From positions 4,340,001 through 4,404,000 of the forward strand of contig NZ_CP047898.1 of the NCBI RefSeq assembly GCF_009911795.1: a stretch of 64,000 nucleotides of DNA. The letters run 5' to 3'. The notes below the pieces were generated by a model. It did no database searches and was not told the origin of the DNA. It was given only the letters and a program-made list of their open reading frames with translations. The number at the start of each line of letters is the position of its first letter. Position 1 is the stretch's first letter. Source of the stretch: Pseudarthrobacter psychrotolerans. Its GTDB lineage: Bacteria > Actinomycetota > Actinomycetes > Actinomycetales > Micrococcaceae. Positions 32,504 through 42,959 of the stretch are shown here, piece by piece. Both the position numbers and the translations under genes were made by a program.

Positions 32504-33946
32504 ATGGCGAATCCCGGCACAGTCCAGTCCGACGCCCCCGGCAGCACCAAGCCGAACAACCCGGCCAAGCCAGCCAATCCGAAGAAGTTCATGCGGAAGG
32601 TGGCGCTCTTCTCCACGTTCGGCGGACTCCTGTTCGGCTACGACACCGGTGTCATCAACGGCGCCCTGCCCTTTATGCAGCGGGACCTCGGACTGACGCC
32701 GCTGACCGAAGGGCTGGTCACGTCCACGCTCCTGTTCGGTGCGGCCTTCGGCGCCATCAGCGCAGGCCGGCTCTCGGACCGCTTCGGCAGGCGAAAGACC
32801 ATCATGGGCCTGGCCCTGATCTTCGTTGTGGCCACCATCGCCTGCACCATCTCGCCGAGCACGGAGCTGCTCATCGCGGCCCGGACTTTCCTGGGCCTGG
32901 CAGTGGGCGGAGCGTCCGTGATTGTCCCCGTGTACCTCGCGGAAATGTCGCCGGCGGCCCAACGCGGCCGCATCGTCACGCAAAACGAGCTGATGATCGT
33001 CACCGGCCAGTTCCTGGCCTTCACGTTCAACGCAGTGCTCGGCAACGCCTTCCCCGAAGAAACGCACGTGTGGCGCTGGATGCTGGTCATCGCCACGCTC
33101 CCGGCCGTCGTCCTGTGGTTCGGGATGCTGGTCCTGCCGGAGAGCCCGCGCTGGCTGGCGTCGGCCGGTCGCTTCGGGGCCGTCCTCGAGGTGCTGCGCT
33201 CCACCCGCGCCGCCGGCGACGTCTCAGCGGAGTTCGACGAGGTCCGGCAGGCAGCCCGGGAGGACTACCAGGCCAAGATGGGCACGTTCAAGGACCTCAC
33301 CGTTCCGTGGATCCGCCGGATCTTCGTGGTGGGCCTGGGCATGGCCATCATCAACCAGATCAGCGGCGTCAACGCAATCATGTACTACGGGACGTCAATC
33401 CTGTCCTCGTCAGGATTCGGCGACCGAGGCGCCCTGATTGCAAACGTCCTCAACGGCGTCACGTCCGTGGTGGCCGTGATCGTCGGCATGTACCTGATGT
33501 CGCGGGTGCCCCGCAAGCCCATGCTGATCGCGGGACTGTGCGGCACCGCAACTTCCTTGACGGCCATCGCGGTCGTCTCCATGCTCCTGCCGGAGAGCAC
33601 CCTGCGCGGCTACCTGGTGCTGCTGTTCATGGTGACGTTCCTGGCGTCCATGCAGGGCTGCATCGGCACCGTCACGTGGTTGACCATGTCCGAGATCTTC
33701 CCCATGCACGTCCGCGGCATCGCGATGGGCATCTGCGTCTTTGTGCTGTGGATGATCAACTTCCTGATCGGGTTCTCCTTCCCGCAGATGGTCTCGTGGA
33801 TCGGTGTTTCGGCGACGTTCTTCATCTTTGTGGCACTGCAGCTGTGTGCCATTGTCTGGGTCAAGCGGGTCGTCCCGGAGACCAAGGACAAGTCCCTGGA
33901 GGAGCTGGAGCACCTGTTCAAGCAGCGCTCAGGTGTGTCCGCCTAA
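32504..33946 (+). CDS. iolT: MFS sugar porter, IolT-like inositol transporter
   Basis: A 480-residue protein with twelve helices and the sugar-porter signatures: [20 protein letters not shown] (helix 1), [15 protein letters not shown] (loop 2-3), [20 protein letters not shown] (PESPR-type loop 4-5), [13 protein letters not shown], and in the second half [16 protein letters not shown] (sugar-binding QxxGxNxxxYY) and [12 protein letters not shown] at the C-terminus. Context and the IolT-like layout suggest proton-coupled myo-inositol uptake. ATG 32504 after AAAGGA is preferred to the GTG overlapping the previous stop at 32471. Confidence 0.88.
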   Translation: MANPGTVQSDAPGSTKPNNPAKPANPKKFMRKVALFSTFGGLLFGYDTGVINGALPFMQRDLGLTPLTEGLVTSTLLFGAAFGAISAGRLSDRFGRRKTIMGLALIFVVATIACTISPSTELLIAARTFLGLAVGGASVIVPVYLAEMSPAAQRGRIVTQNELMIVTGQFLAFTFNAVLGNAFPEETHVWRWMLVIATLPAVVLWFGMLVLPESPRWLASAGRFGAVLEVLRSTRAAGDVSAEFDEVRQAAREDYQAKMGTFKDLTVPWIRRIFVVGLGMAIINQISGVNAIMYYGTSILSSSGFGDRGALIANVLNGVTSVVAVIVGMYLMSRVPRKPMLIAGLCGTATSLTAIAVVSMLLPESTLRGYLVLLFMVTFLASMQGCIGTVTWLTMSEIFPMHVRGIAMGICVFVLWMINFLIGFSFPQMVSWIGVSATFFIFVALQLCAIVWVKRVVPETKDKSLEELEHLFKQRSGVSA

Positions 33947-33971
33947 GGCGACACAAAACCAAGGTGACGCT

Positions 33972-34005
33972 GAAACGCCCGACGCCGGCCGGCGTCGGGC
34001 GTTTC
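33972..34005 (+). terminator. Terminator after the porter gene
   Basis: A perfect 34-bp palindrome with 17-base arms and centre CCGG, followed by TCTCC. It is 25 bases past the stop codon. Confidence 0.8.
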
Positions 34006-34037
34006 TCCTGTCCCCGCGGCGTGCGGGGTCGGGGACG

Positions 34038-34122
34038 CTCTCTCACTTCCTGCAGGAAAGTCCCGAACCCTCTCTCACCCGGTGAGAGAGGGTTTCGGGG
34101 AAACGTGCAGGAAGTGAGAGAG
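34038..34122. terminator. Nested palindrome between converging genes
   Basis: Outer 17-bp arms (34038-34054 and 34106-34122) enclose an inner hairpin CCCTCTCTCACC-c-GGTGAGAGAGGG (34068-34092). The motif CTCTCTCAC occurs in both the outer and inner arms, so alternative foldings exist. It ends five bases before the stop of the minus-strand dehydrogenase. Confidence 0.75.
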
Positions 34123-34126
34123 GGTG

Positions 34127-35149
34127 CTAAAGCGCGATCACCGCATTCTCCAGCGCACTGCGGCGGACCGCATCCAGCACCTCCAGCGTCCGGATTCCTT
34201 CCGCCGCCGGTACGGGTTCGGGCCCGTCGCCGCGGACCGCGCGGGCGAACTCGGTGTAGAAGCCGGCATAGTTCCCCTGCGCCGAGGCAATGGCCTCGCG
34301 GCCGTCCTTCGTGGACAGGGTGCCCCAGTTTTCGGCCGCATCAATGCCCCACGTTGCCGGCTCCGCAACCGGACGGCGCCCCGCCATCACGGCGTCCGCC
34401 TGAACGTCGGCGCCGGAGGCGATGTAGCTGCCCCTGCTGCCATAGGCCCGCAGCTCCCGGGTGGTGGAATGGTTGAGTTTGCTGGCGGATACCGTGGAGA
34501 CCGTTCCGGACACGTGGGTCATGGTGACAACAAAGCCGCAGTCCGTCCGTTCGCCGAAACGGTCCGTCCAGTCAAGGGTCGCGTGCACGTGGCTCGCCGG
34601 GCCCAGCAGCCACAGCATCTGGTCAACCAGGTGGCTGCCCAGGTCCCGCAGGAGTCCGCCGCTTGCACCAAGTTCAAGGCTGCCAGCGTTGTCCTGGTCC
34701 ATGGTCGAATGCACGCGCCACGTCTCGCCCAGTTCTCCCGAGGCCAGCACATTAGCGAGCGTGAGGATATCCGCGTCGCGGCGCCGGTTGTGGTAGACGT
34801 TGAGGACAACGCCGGCCCGCGTGGCGGCCTCGGCGAGTTCACGTGCAGCCTCCGCATTCGGCGCGAAGGGCTTGTCGGCCACAACGTGCACGCCTGCCTT
34901 GATGGCTTCCATGACCAGGTCATGGCGGGTGTGCGGCGGCGTGGTGATGGTCACCGCGTCCACGCCGGCGTCGAGCAGCTCGGCAAGGCTCCCGTAAACG
35001 GGCAGTCCCGGGAAGTCCGCTTCCGCCTGCGCCCTTTTCGCCTCCGTTCGGGCCACAATGCCGACCAGTTCGACTCCCTCGGCCGCTTCAATGAACGGAG
35101 CATGGAAATACCTGCCGCCTGCTCCGTATCCGACAATGCCAAGACGCAT
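34127..35149 (-). CDS. Gfo/Idh/MocA family oxidoreductase
   Basis: A 340-residue protein. MRLGIVGYGAGGRYFHAPFI is the Rossmann start, ADKPF carries the catalytic Lys, and GGLLRDLGSHLVDQMLWLLG is the second-domain active-site strand-helix. It belongs to the branch with GYGxxGRxFHAP, which oxidises or reduces sugars and cyclitols; the substrate is unknown. ATG 35149 is chosen over the longer frame (35239). It is the third gene of a minus-strand unit with an isomerase and a second dehydrogenase. Confidence 0.87.
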   Translation of the reverse strand: MRLGIVGYGAGGRYFHAPFIEAAEGVELVGIVARTEAKRAQAEADFPGLPVYGSLAELLDAGVDAVTITTPPHTRHDLVMEAIKAGVHVVADKPFAPNAEAARELAEAATRAGVVLNVYHNRRRDADILTLANVLASGELGETWRVHSTMDQDNAGSLELGASGGLLRDLGSHLVDQMLWLLGPASHVHATLDWTDRFGERTDCGFVVTMTHVSGTVSTVSASKLNHSTTRELRAYGSRGSYIASGADVQADAVMAGRRPVAEPATWGIDAAENWGTLSTKDGREAIASAQGNYAGFYTEFARAVRGDGPEPVPAAEGIRTLEVLDAVRRSALENAVIAL

Positions 35150-35265
35150 GTTTCGTTTTCCTTCCCGGTTGGGTATGGCCGGCCATGCGGAGACGGCAAG
35201 GGGGCGACGCATATGCGCCGCCCCCTTGCCGTCTGTCACAGGCCCGTGGCTGACTGGTTGGCTGA

Positions 35266-36285
35266 CTACGCCGTAACGTTCAGCGAAGACCTGAGCGAGG
35301 CGTCAGCATCCCGCAGCACCTTCGCCGCCACCTGCAGGCCCTCGATCCGGCCCAGGGAAGTGTCCTCGTGCTCGATGTTGACCAGCATCTCCGGGTCGAC
35401 TTCGTGCAGGGCCCGGAGGAACTCGGTCCAGTAGGCGGTGTCGTGCCCGCGGCCGAGGGCGACAAAGTCCCACGCGGAATTCTTGGGCCACTCGTTGGCC
35501 CACTCGTCGCCGCCGAGATTGGTGCGGTTTTCCTCCGGCGCGAGGCGGCGGAAGCTGTTGTCCAGCACGCCGTAGAGCGCGGCGTTTTCGGTGTTCACGC
35601 GGACGTCTTTCGCCGCTGCCTGGAAGACGAGCGGCCCGAGTTCGCGCACCACAGCGGCCGGATCCATCTGCTGCCAGAACAGGTGGGAGGCATCCAGTTC
35701 GACGCCGACATGCGTTGCCTTGGTCAGCTCGATCAGCTTGCGGACGTCGGCAATGTTGAAGACGAGGTTCTGCGGGTGCAGTTCGAGGGCCACCTTGACG
35801 TCGTGGTCAGCCGCCAGACGGTCGGTTTCCCTCCAGAATTCCGCAGCCACGCCCCACTGGTAATCCAATACGTCCAGTGCTGCCGAGTTCCAGGCGTTGA
35901 CCACCCAATTGACGGTGGTGGCTCCGGGCTCTCCGCCCGGCAGACCGGACATGGTGACTACCCGGTCCTGGCCGAGGCGGCTGGCCAGCCGGATGGAGCG
36001 GCGGATGTCTTCGGAGTGCTTCTCGCCGATTTCACGGTTGGGGTGCAGCGGGTTGCCGTTGCAGTTAAGGCCTGCGATGGAAACGCCGGTGCCCTCGAAG
36101 ATTGCCAGGTAGTCATCGCGGGCGGCGTCGCTTTCCAGGATCTGGTCCATGGTTGGGACGTGCACCGCAGGGAGGAAGCCGCCGGTGTTGATCTCGATGC
36201 CGGTGAGGCCAAGCTCGGCGATGACCTTCAGTGCTTCGGGAAGCGGCCGGTCGTGCAGAACCGCATTGTAGACGCCGAGCCTCAT
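35266..36285 (-). CDS. Sugar phosphate isomerase/epimerase-like TIM barrel
   Basis: A 339-residue AP-endonuclease-2-fold protein. MRLGVYNAVLHDRPLPEALK, LTGIEINTGGFLPAVHVP, VALELHPQNLVFN, THVGVELDASHLFWQQMDP (metal Glu and His) and MLVNIEHEDTSLGRIEGLQ are visible. Proteins of this type work on the keto products of Gfo/Idh enzymes. Its ATG overlaps the stop of the upstream dehydrogenase gene by four bases, so oxidation and isomerisation are coupled. No small DUF6379-like partner of C-glycoside lyases was found nearby. Confidence 0.87.
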   Translation of the reverse strand: MRLGVYNAVLHDRPLPEALKVIAELGLTGIEINTGGFLPAVHVPTMDQILESDAARDDYLAIFEGTGVSIAGLNCNGNPLHPNREIGEKHSEDIRRSIRLASRLGQDRVVTMSGLPGGEPGATTVNWVVNAWNSAALDVLDYQWGVAAEFWRETDRLAADHDVKVALELHPQNLVFNIADVRKLIELTKATHVGVELDASHLFWQQMDPAAVVRELGPLVFQAAAKDVRVNTENAALYGVLDNSFRRLAPEENRTNLGGDEWANEWPKNSAWDFVALGRGHDTAYWTEFLRALHEVDPEMLVNIEHEDTSLGRIEGLQVAAKVLRDADASLRSSLNVTA

Positions 36286-37470
36286 AGCGTGATCTTCTTT
36301 CCGTTGTTGAGCGCGGATTCGGCGACTGCGCCGAGCAGTTCCATGTTGCGCACGCCTTCGTCGAACGTGGCGCAGCGGGGGAGGGACTCTTCTTCGCTGA
36401 GGCCGGCGACCTCTTCGAGGAATGCGCGGGCCTGGTAGCCGAACGCGTCGTTCTGGCCGAAGCCGACTTCGGGGGCGTCCATGGCCAGGCCGCCGGCGAT
36501 GTAGGGGTGGCCCGGGCCGAGGATGACCTGGCGGTAGCCGTTCTCGTTGCCGGAGCCGTCGTTGAGGAACAGCTGGATTTCGGCGGGGCGGCGCTGGTCA
36601 AACTTGGCGGCGCCGTTCTCGCAGAACACCTCGAAGTTCAGGCTGTTGGCGTGGCCGGCCGCAACCCGGGAGACTTCAAAGCTGCCGGCGCCCGTGCCAA
36701 ACTCTGCATTGAATGCTGCGTAGTCGTCGTTCTCGACGGCTTCGAACGTATCGCTGACGGCAACGTGGTCGTGGCCCATCACGGCCGCGAGCGGCAGGGG
36801 ACGCTTGTCGATCACGGTGCTGAGGCTGCCGCCGGTGATCGACTTGATGTCGCCACAGAGGAACTCGGAGATGTACGTCAGGTGGCTTCCGACGTCGGCG
36901 AGCGCACCGGAGCCGGGGCCGCCCTTGTAGCGCCAGCTCATGGGAGCGGAGGGGCTGAAGCCGTAGTCGGTCCAGTAGCGGCCGCTGAAGTGCAGGACGT
37001 TGCCGAGGGCGCCGTTGCGGATGAGGTCCCGGATGTAGGCGATGCCCGGGGTGCGGCGGAAGGTGAAGCCAATACGGGCGATCGTTCCGCCGGCCTCAGC
37101 CGCGCGGGCTACCTCGGCCATGGCGCGTGCGTCCGCCAGGGAGTCGCTCAGCGGCTTTTCGCACAAAACGTGCTTGCCGGCAGCGAGCAGGCCCTCCACC
37201 ACTTCGCGGTGGAGCGAGTTGGCGATGACCACGCTGACGACGTCGATGTCATCGGCTTCGGCGATTGCCTGCCATGACGTGTCGTTGCGCTCGTATCCGA
37301 AACGGCGGGCGGCCAATGAGCCGAATTCGGCGTTGACGTCGCCGATCGAGACCAGGCGCACCGGGGGAAGTACCGGGCTGTAGAGGGCAGACGAGGTGCG
37401 GTACGCGGCAGCGTGGGGCCTTGCCGGCCATGCCTGCACCGATGACGGCGACGCCTAGGCTTTCAGCCAT
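36282..37470 (-). pseudogene. Gfo/Idh/MocA oxidoreductase with a frameshift near the start
   Basis: The main frame (36282-37439) lacks a Rossmann start. The frame starting at 37470 supplies it: MAESLGVAVIGAGMAGKA, which would continue as HAAAYRTSSALYSPVLPPV if one base were removed from the GGGG run at 37415-37418 (CCCC on the coding strand). The rest is intact: CEKPL (catalytic Lys), FTFRRTPGIAYIRDLI, YKGGPGSGALADVGSHLTYI, ending NNGKKITL. The corrected product has about 395 residues. It is either an assembly error or a recent inactivation. It heads the unit divergent from LacI. Confidence 0.8.
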
Positions 37471-37518
37471 TGATTTCTCCTTTGAAATTCAGCCGCGGCG
37501 GGAAGGCCCAACGGCATT

Positions 37519-37532
37519 TTGTAGCGCTACAA
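37519..37532. promoter_or_regulatory. LacI-type operator
   Basis: TTGTAGCGCTACAA is a perfect 14-bp palindrome with a central CG, the classic LacI/GalR operator shape. It lies between the divergent dehydrogenase and lacI genes, downstream of the minus-strand promoter. Confidence 0.75.
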
Positions 37533-37550
37533 TTTAGTGCGTTGGAACTG

Positions 37551-37579
37551 AGCGTATCCATGTATGTATGTCCTGTCAA
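37551..37579 (-). promoter_or_regulatory. Promoter of the dehydrogenase/isomerase unit
   Basis: On the minus strand TTGACA (37574-37579) and TACGCT (37551-37556) are 17 bases apart. The -35 box is part of TTGACAGGACA, the motif also found before iolC, so the unit may answer to two regulators: LacI and the island's GntR protein. Confidence 0.6.
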
Positions 37580-37624
37580 TCACTCTACGGATATCCTCAA
37601 GGGCAGACACGAAAGGCACCTTCA

Positions 37625-38638
37625 ATGACGTTGCACAGCCCCAGGACCCGACGCCCCACGATCTATGACGTGGCAAAGCAGGCGGGCGTCTCGCCGTCGT
37701 TGGTTTCACTCGTCCTGCAGAATCCCGCGAGGGTGAGCGACAAGCGCCGCGAGGCCGTCCAGGCGGCAATCTCGGATCTCGGGTACCGCCCCAGCCGCGC
37801 CGCCACGACGCTTGCCAGTAGCCGGACGAAGAGCATCGGGCTGGTGATTGATGACTACCGGAACCTGTGGTTCGTCGATCTGCTGCGGGGGATGGAATCT
37901 GCGCTGACCGAACATGGTTACCAGGTCATGCTGGCTGATTCCCGCCCCGGCGAGAACCGAATCCAGGAAGCTGCCGACGGTTTGCTTGCCATGCACGTTG
38001 ACGGGCTGGTGATAGCAGCGGAGCCCAGTGCGTCAATGCTGGCCGGGGCGGGGGTTCCAACCGTGGTGGCCGGGTGGCGCGATGGCGTGCCGGCCGGCGC
38101 GGACCTGATTACCAACGACGACGACGGCGGCGGCGGAATGGCCGCCAGCCATCTTCTGGGGCTCGGCCACACGCGCATTGGCCACCTTTCCGGATCCGGC
38201 GGTGCCGCTGCGCACCGGCGCGCGGGTTTCCATGCCCGGCTCAGTGAGTCGGGCATGGAACCGCGGATTGTGGGGGAGCAGGGCGGAACATCCGAGGAGG
38301 ATGGCTACGCCTCGATGTGCTGGCTGCTGGACCACTATCCGGACACCACTGCAATCTTCGCCGCCAATGACACCATGGCGCTGGGCGCGTTGGGTGCCAT
38401 CAAGGCGCGCGGGCTTGCGGTCCCGGCGGACATCTCCGTGATCGGATACGACAATTCAACGCTGGCGAAGTCGCGGTATCTGGAGCTGACCTCTGTGGAC
38501 AACCGAAGTGACCTGGTGGGTGTGGACGTGGCCAAGGCGCTTCTGGCGCGCATACACGACTCCGCGGTTGGCCCGCAACGCAAGCTGATTGAGCCCGCCC
38601 TGGTTGTTCGCGGGACCACGGCGCGACCGGCACTTTAG
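37625..38638 (+). CDS. LacI-family transcriptional regulator
   Basis: A 337-residue protein. The HTH is RPTIYDVAKQAGVSPSLVSL followed by VLQNPARVSDKRREAV and the hinge helix SRAATTLASSRTKSIGLV. A periplasmic-binding-protein-like ligand domain follows, with AIFAANDTMALGALGAIKAR and ISVIGYDNSTLAKSRYLELT. It should bind the TTGTAGCGCTACAA palindrome upstream and respond to a sugar or cyclitol. ATG 37625 is preferred to 37568, whose first 19 codons cover promoter sequence. Confidence 0.92.
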   Translation: MTLHSPRTRRPTIYDVAKQAGVSPSLVSLVLQNPARVSDKRREAVQAAISDLGYRPSRAATTLASSRTKSIGLVIDDYRNLWFVDLLRGMESALTEHGYQVMLADSRPGENRIQEAADGLLAMHVDGLVIAAEPSASMLAGAGVPTVVAGWRDGVPAGADLITNDDDGGGGMAASHLLGLGHTRIGHLSGSGGAAAHRRAGFHARLSESGMEPRIVGEQGGTSEEDGYASMCWLLDHYPDTTAIFAANDTMALGALGAIKARGLAVPADISVIGYDNSTLAKSRYLELTSVDNRSDLVGVDVAKALLARIHDSAVGPQRKLIEPALVVRGTTARPAL

Positions 38639-38674
38639 GCGGCCGCAGTAGGCTCCGCACGTCAAAACATCCTA

Positions 38675-38719
38675 ATGTCAGGACAAACTATTGACATTCG
38701 TGAGTTGAGTCACCATGAT
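38675..38719 (+). promoter_or_regulatory. Promoter and operator of the sugar ABC importer
   Basis: ATGTCAGGACAAACTA (38675-38690) is identical to 23264-23279 and is followed directly by TTGACA (38691-38696), a 17-base spacer and CATGAT (38714-38719). The transcript leader to 38785 ends in AAAGGAGA. Confidence 0.6.
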
Positions 38720-38785
38720 CGAGGTAGACAGTGCTCCGGCGGTTGCAGAGTGGCAGCCCGGAACCTGAGATCAAAGGAGATTAAC

Positions 38786-39781
38786 GTGGCTAATTTTTCT
38801 TGGCGTAAGGCGGCTCTCGTTGCGGCAGTTGTGCCGATGATGGCGCTGAGCGCTTGCTCAAGCACCGGCGGCAAGCCCGCTGACAGCGGCAACGCAGCCG
38901 GCGGAGGGCAAGCCGTAAGCACTCCGCGTATGAAGGTGGCCCTCATCACCCACGCCGCAGCAGGCGATACATTCTGGGATATCGTCCGCAAGGGCGCTGA
39001 GGAAGCGTCCGCGAAGGACAATGTTGACCTCCTCTACACAAGTGACCCCGAAGCCGGGCGTCAGGCCCAGCTCGTCCAGCAGGCCATCGACCAGAAGGTT
39101 GACGGCATCGCTGTCACCCTCGCCACCCCGGAGGCCCTCAAGGACGTCCTCAAGAAGGCCACCGACGCCGGCATCCCCGTGGTGAGCCTCAACGCCGGCG
39201 AGGGCGTCTCGACACAGCTCGGAGCGTTCACGCACTTCGGCTCGAACGAGAAGCTGGCCGGCGAGGCCGTGGGCACCAGGCTCGCGGCGCAGGGCTTCAA
39301 GCACCCGGTCTGCGTGATCCAGCAGCAGGGCCACGTCGGCCTGGAGGCACGGTGTGCGGGTGTCAAGGCGAAAGTACCCGGAACAGAAATCCTTTACGTC
39401 GATGGCAAGGACATGACTTCGGTCCAGTCCACCGCGACCGCCAAGCTCCAGGCAGCCAAGGACGCTGACGTCATCATCGGTCTGGGTGCGCCGATCACCC
39501 TGACGCTCCTCAAGTCGGTCCCGGATGCCAGCAGCTCCGCAAAGGTTGCCAGCTTCGACCTGAACGCTGACCTTGCCCAGAAGATCGTCGATGGCTCTGT
39601 GCTCTTCACTGTGGACCAGCAGCCCTGGCTCCAGGGCTACATGTCCGTTGACTCTCTCTGGCAGGCCAAGCGCGGCGGCTTCAAGCTTGGCGGCGGCCAG
39701 CCTGTTCTGACCGGTCCCACCATCGTGGACAAGTCCAACGCTTCCGACGTCCTCAAGTTCGCCCAGCAGGGCGTCCGCTAG
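38786..39781 (+). CDS. Sugar ABC transporter substrate-binding lipoprotein
   Basis: A 331-residue protein with signal peptide and lipobox (MANFSWRKAALVAAVVPMM, then ALSACSS: Cys is the lipid site). The mature part is a periplasmic-binding-protein type 1 domain: MKVALITHAAAGDTFWDIVR, LLYTSDPEAGRQAQLVQQAI, GIPVVSLNAGEGVSTQLGAF and WLQGYMSVDSLWQAK. It resembles binding proteins for ribose, xylose or inositol. GTG 38786 follows AAAGGAGA; the upstream frame from 38675 covers promoter sequence. It is the first gene of a three-gene importer. Confidence 0.92.
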   Translation: MANFSWRKAALVAAVVPMMALSACSSTGGKPADSGNAAGGGQAVSTPRMKVALITHAAAGDTFWDIVRKGAEEASAKDNVDLLYTSDPEAGRQAQLVQQAIDQKVDGIAVTLATPEALKDVLKKATDAGIPVVSLNAGEGVSTQLGAFTHFGSNEKLAGEAVGTRLAAQGFKHPVCVIQQQGHVGLEARCAGVKAKVPGTEILYVDGKDMTSVQSTATAKLQAAKDADVIIGLGAPITLTLLKSVPDASSSAKVASFDLNADLAQKIVDGSVLFTVDQQPWLQGYMSVDSLWQAKRGGFKLGGGQPVLTGPTIVDKSNASDVLKFAQQGVR

Positions 39782-39845
39782 ATCCAGGATTCTGGCCGCG
39801 TGGCGGGTGACCGCCGCGCGGCCTGACCAACAAGGAGTTCTTCCT

Positions 39846-40913
39846 ATGGCAAAAACAGCAACCCTGCCGCCGGCACCGGCTTCGGCCCCCGGCCCACGTG
39901 CTGACGAAAGAATAGGGCAACGAAGCCCATTCCAGAACCTCCTGGGCCGCCCCGAGGTGGGCGCGCTCGTAGGAGCGGTGGTCCTTTTCGTCTTCTTCGC
40001 GCTCGTCTCCAGCACTTTCCTGCAGCCGAACGCGCTCGCGACAGTGCTATATGGTTCCTCGACGATCGGCATCATGGCGGTGGGGGTGTCGCTGCTGATG
40101 ATCGGTGGCGAGTTTGACCTCTCCACCGGTGTGGCCGTGATCAGCTCTGCGCTGACCGCCTCCCTCTTCAGCTGGAACTTCTCCCTGAACGCGTGGGTCG
40201 GCGTCGTGCTGGCGCTCGTTGTTTCGCTCGGTATCGGTTTCATCAATGGCTGGATCCTCGTCAAGACCAAACTGCCCAGCTTCATCGTCACGCTCGCGAC
40301 GTTTCTCATGCTCACGGGCCTCAACCTGGCCCTGACCCGCCTCATCGGCGGCAGCGTATCCTCTCCGTCCATCTCCAAGCTCGACGGTTTCGATTCCGCC
40401 CATGCGGTGTTCGCTTCGTCCATCAGCATCGGCGGCGTCGAGGTCAAGATCACGGTGTTCTTCTGGATCATCCTCGTTGCAATTGCGTCCTGGGTCCTGC
40501 TCCGCACCAAGGTTGGCAACTGGATCTTCGCCGTGGGCGGGGACGCGAACGCTGCCCGTGCCGTCGGCGTACCGGTCACCAAGACCAAGATCGGCCTGTT
40601 CATGGCTGTGGGCTTCTGCGGCTGGATCCTAGGGATGCACAACCTCTTCGCTTTCGACGCCGTGCAGTCCGGTGAGGGTGTTGGCAACGAGTTCCTCTAC
40701 ATCATTGCCGCGGTCATTGGCGGCTGCCTCCTGACCGGCGGTTATGGCTCCGCGGTGGGCGGCGCGATCGGCGCGTTCATCTTCGGCATGGCCAACAAGG
40801 GCATCGTCTACGCGCAGTGGAACCCGGATTGGTTCAAGTTCTTCCTGGGCCTGATGCTGCTGCTGGCCACCATCGTCAACCTCATCGTCAAACGCCGCGC
40901 GGAACTCAAGTAA
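39846..40913 (+). CDS. Sugar ABC transporter permease
   Basis: A 355-residue membrane protein of the BPD_transp_2 (RbsC/XylH) type with about ten helices. STFLQPNALATVLYGSSTIG, VGVSLLMIGGEFDLSTGVAV, LGIGFINGWILVKTKLPSFI and FAVGGDANAARAVGVPVTKT (the EAA-like loop contacting the ATPase) are characteristic. ATG 39846 after AAGGAG is chosen. It forms the channel of the importer with the lipoprotein and ATPase on either side, likely for a cyclitol or related sugar. Confidence 0.92.
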   Translation: MAKTATLPPAPASAPGPRADERIGQRSPFQNLLGRPEVGALVGAVVLFVFFALVSSTFLQPNALATVLYGSSTIGIMAVGVSLLMIGGEFDLSTGVAVISSALTASLFSWNFSLNAWVGVVLALVVSLGIGFINGWILVKTKLPSFIVTLATFLMLTGLNLALTRLIGGSVSSPSISKLDGFDSAHAVFASSISIGGVEVKITVFFWIILVAIASWVLLRTKVGNWIFAVGGDANAARAVGVPVTKTKIGLFMAVGFCGWILGMHNLFAFDAVQSGEGVGNEFLYIIAAVIGGCLLTGGYGSAVGGAIGAFIFGMANKGIVYAQWNPDWFKFFLGLMLLLATIVNLIVKRRAELK

Positions 40914-40925
40914 GGGGCTGGAGAA

Positions 40926-41852
<927 letters not shown>

Positions 41853-41865
41853 CAGCGCCGGCCGA

Positions 41866-41898
41866 AGGGGCCCTCCGGCGGACTGCCGGCGGGCCCCT
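41866..41898 (+). terminator. Terminator after the ABC importer
   Basis: AGGGGCCC (41866-41873) pairs with GGGCCCCT (41891-41898), and CCGGC with GCCGG inside. It lies 13 bases past the ATPase stop and before the dehydrogenase gene cluster. Confidence 0.65.
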
Positions 41899-41960
41899 GC
41901 CTTGCCATGGGCCAGCCATCAAACGACGTACAGAATCACGATGGACAGGACAGGAACAAC

Positions 41961-42959
41961 ATGCCGATCCGGGTAGGCGTCATCGGCGCCGGAATCATGG
42001 GCGCCGACCACATCAGGAACCTCTCCACCACCATCGGCGGTGCCGTAGTCACCTTTGTGGCGGACCTCGACGCCGGCCGTGCCGCGGCCGCTGCACCTCG
42101 GGCTGCCCGCATCACCACCGATCCCTCCGAGCTGATTAACTCCAGCGAGGTGGACGCCGTCGTGGTTGCCTCCCACGACTCCACCCACGCCGGGCTGGTG
42201 CTGGAATGCTTCGAGGCGATGACCCCGGTGTTGTGCGAAAAGCCGCTGGCACCCACACTCCTCGAAAGCCTCGAGGTGGTAGCGGCGGACGCCGATATTG
42301 TGGCCGCCACCGGAGCATCCCTGCTCTCACTGGGCTTTATGCGGCGCTTCGACCCCGGCTACGTGGCCCTGCGCCAGTCCGTGCAGGACCGGGCCCAAGG
42401 TGAGCCCCTGATGGTCCACTGCACCAGCCGCAACGCCGCTGCGGGCCCCGGCACCACCTCGGAATCGGCCATCACGAATTCGGCCATCCATGAGCTGGAC
42501 ATCATCCCTTGGTTGCTGGACTCGCGCATCATGGAGGTGTCTTGGCAGGCCGGGCGTAGCTCACGCCATGCCGAAGGCGGGCTGCAGGACCCGGCCTTTA
42601 TGATGCTCCGCACCGCCGACGGGACGGTGACCACGCTGGAGCTGTTCCTGAACGCCCAGTACGGCTACACCACCAGCTGCGAGGTTGTCTCGGAACTTGG
42701 CACCACCGGCCTGAAGGATTCCGCGCTGCTGGGCGTCCGGCAGGACGGCATTAGCCGGACGGGAATACCCGAGGACTGGCGCCCGCGTTTCGCCGATGCG
42801 TACCGGCTGCAGCTGCAGGCCTGGATCTCAGCCCTGGCCGAGGGGGAACAGCCGCCCCTGGCCGGGGCGCAGGACGGCCTCAACGCCGCGATCGTGGCCC
42901 AGGCCATGATCCAGTCCCTGCACAGCGACGGCGCCTCCACGAAAGTGAGCTACTCATGA
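41961..42959 (+). CDS. Gfo/Idh/MocA oxidoreductase, inositol-dehydrogenase-like
   Basis: A 332-residue protein: RVGVIGAGIMGADHIRNLST (Rossmann), CEKPL (catalytic Lys), LGFMRRFDPGYVALRQSVQD and TNSAIHELDIIPWLLDSRIM (active-site HExD pattern close to IolG). It may oxidise another inositol isomer. ATG 41961 is chosen because it starts the Rossmann strand; an in-frame ATG at 41907 adds an unlikely leader. It begins a run of four coupled dehydrogenase and isomerase genes ending at 45974. Confidence 0.88.
   Translation: MPIRVGVIGAGIMGADHIRNLSTTIGGAVVTFVADLDAGRAAAAAPRAARITTDPSELINSSEVDAVVVASHDSTHAGLVLECFEAMTPVLCEKPLAPTLLESLEVVAADADIVAATGASLLSLGFMRRFDPGYVALRQSVQDRAQGEPLMVHCTSRNAAAGPGTTSESAITNSAIHELDIIPWLLDSRIMEVSWQAGRSSRHAEGGLQDPAFMMLRTADGTVTTLELFLNAQYGYTTSCEVVSELGTTGLKDSALLGVRQDGISRTGIPEDWRPRFADAYRLQLQAWISALAEGEQPPLAGAQDGLNAAIVAQAMIQSLHSDGASTKVSYS

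Noticed and set aside
38858..40687. Minus-strand frame of 609 codons across two ABC importer genes
   Set aside because: It spans two well-supported plus-strand genes and the gap between them; no conserved sequence.
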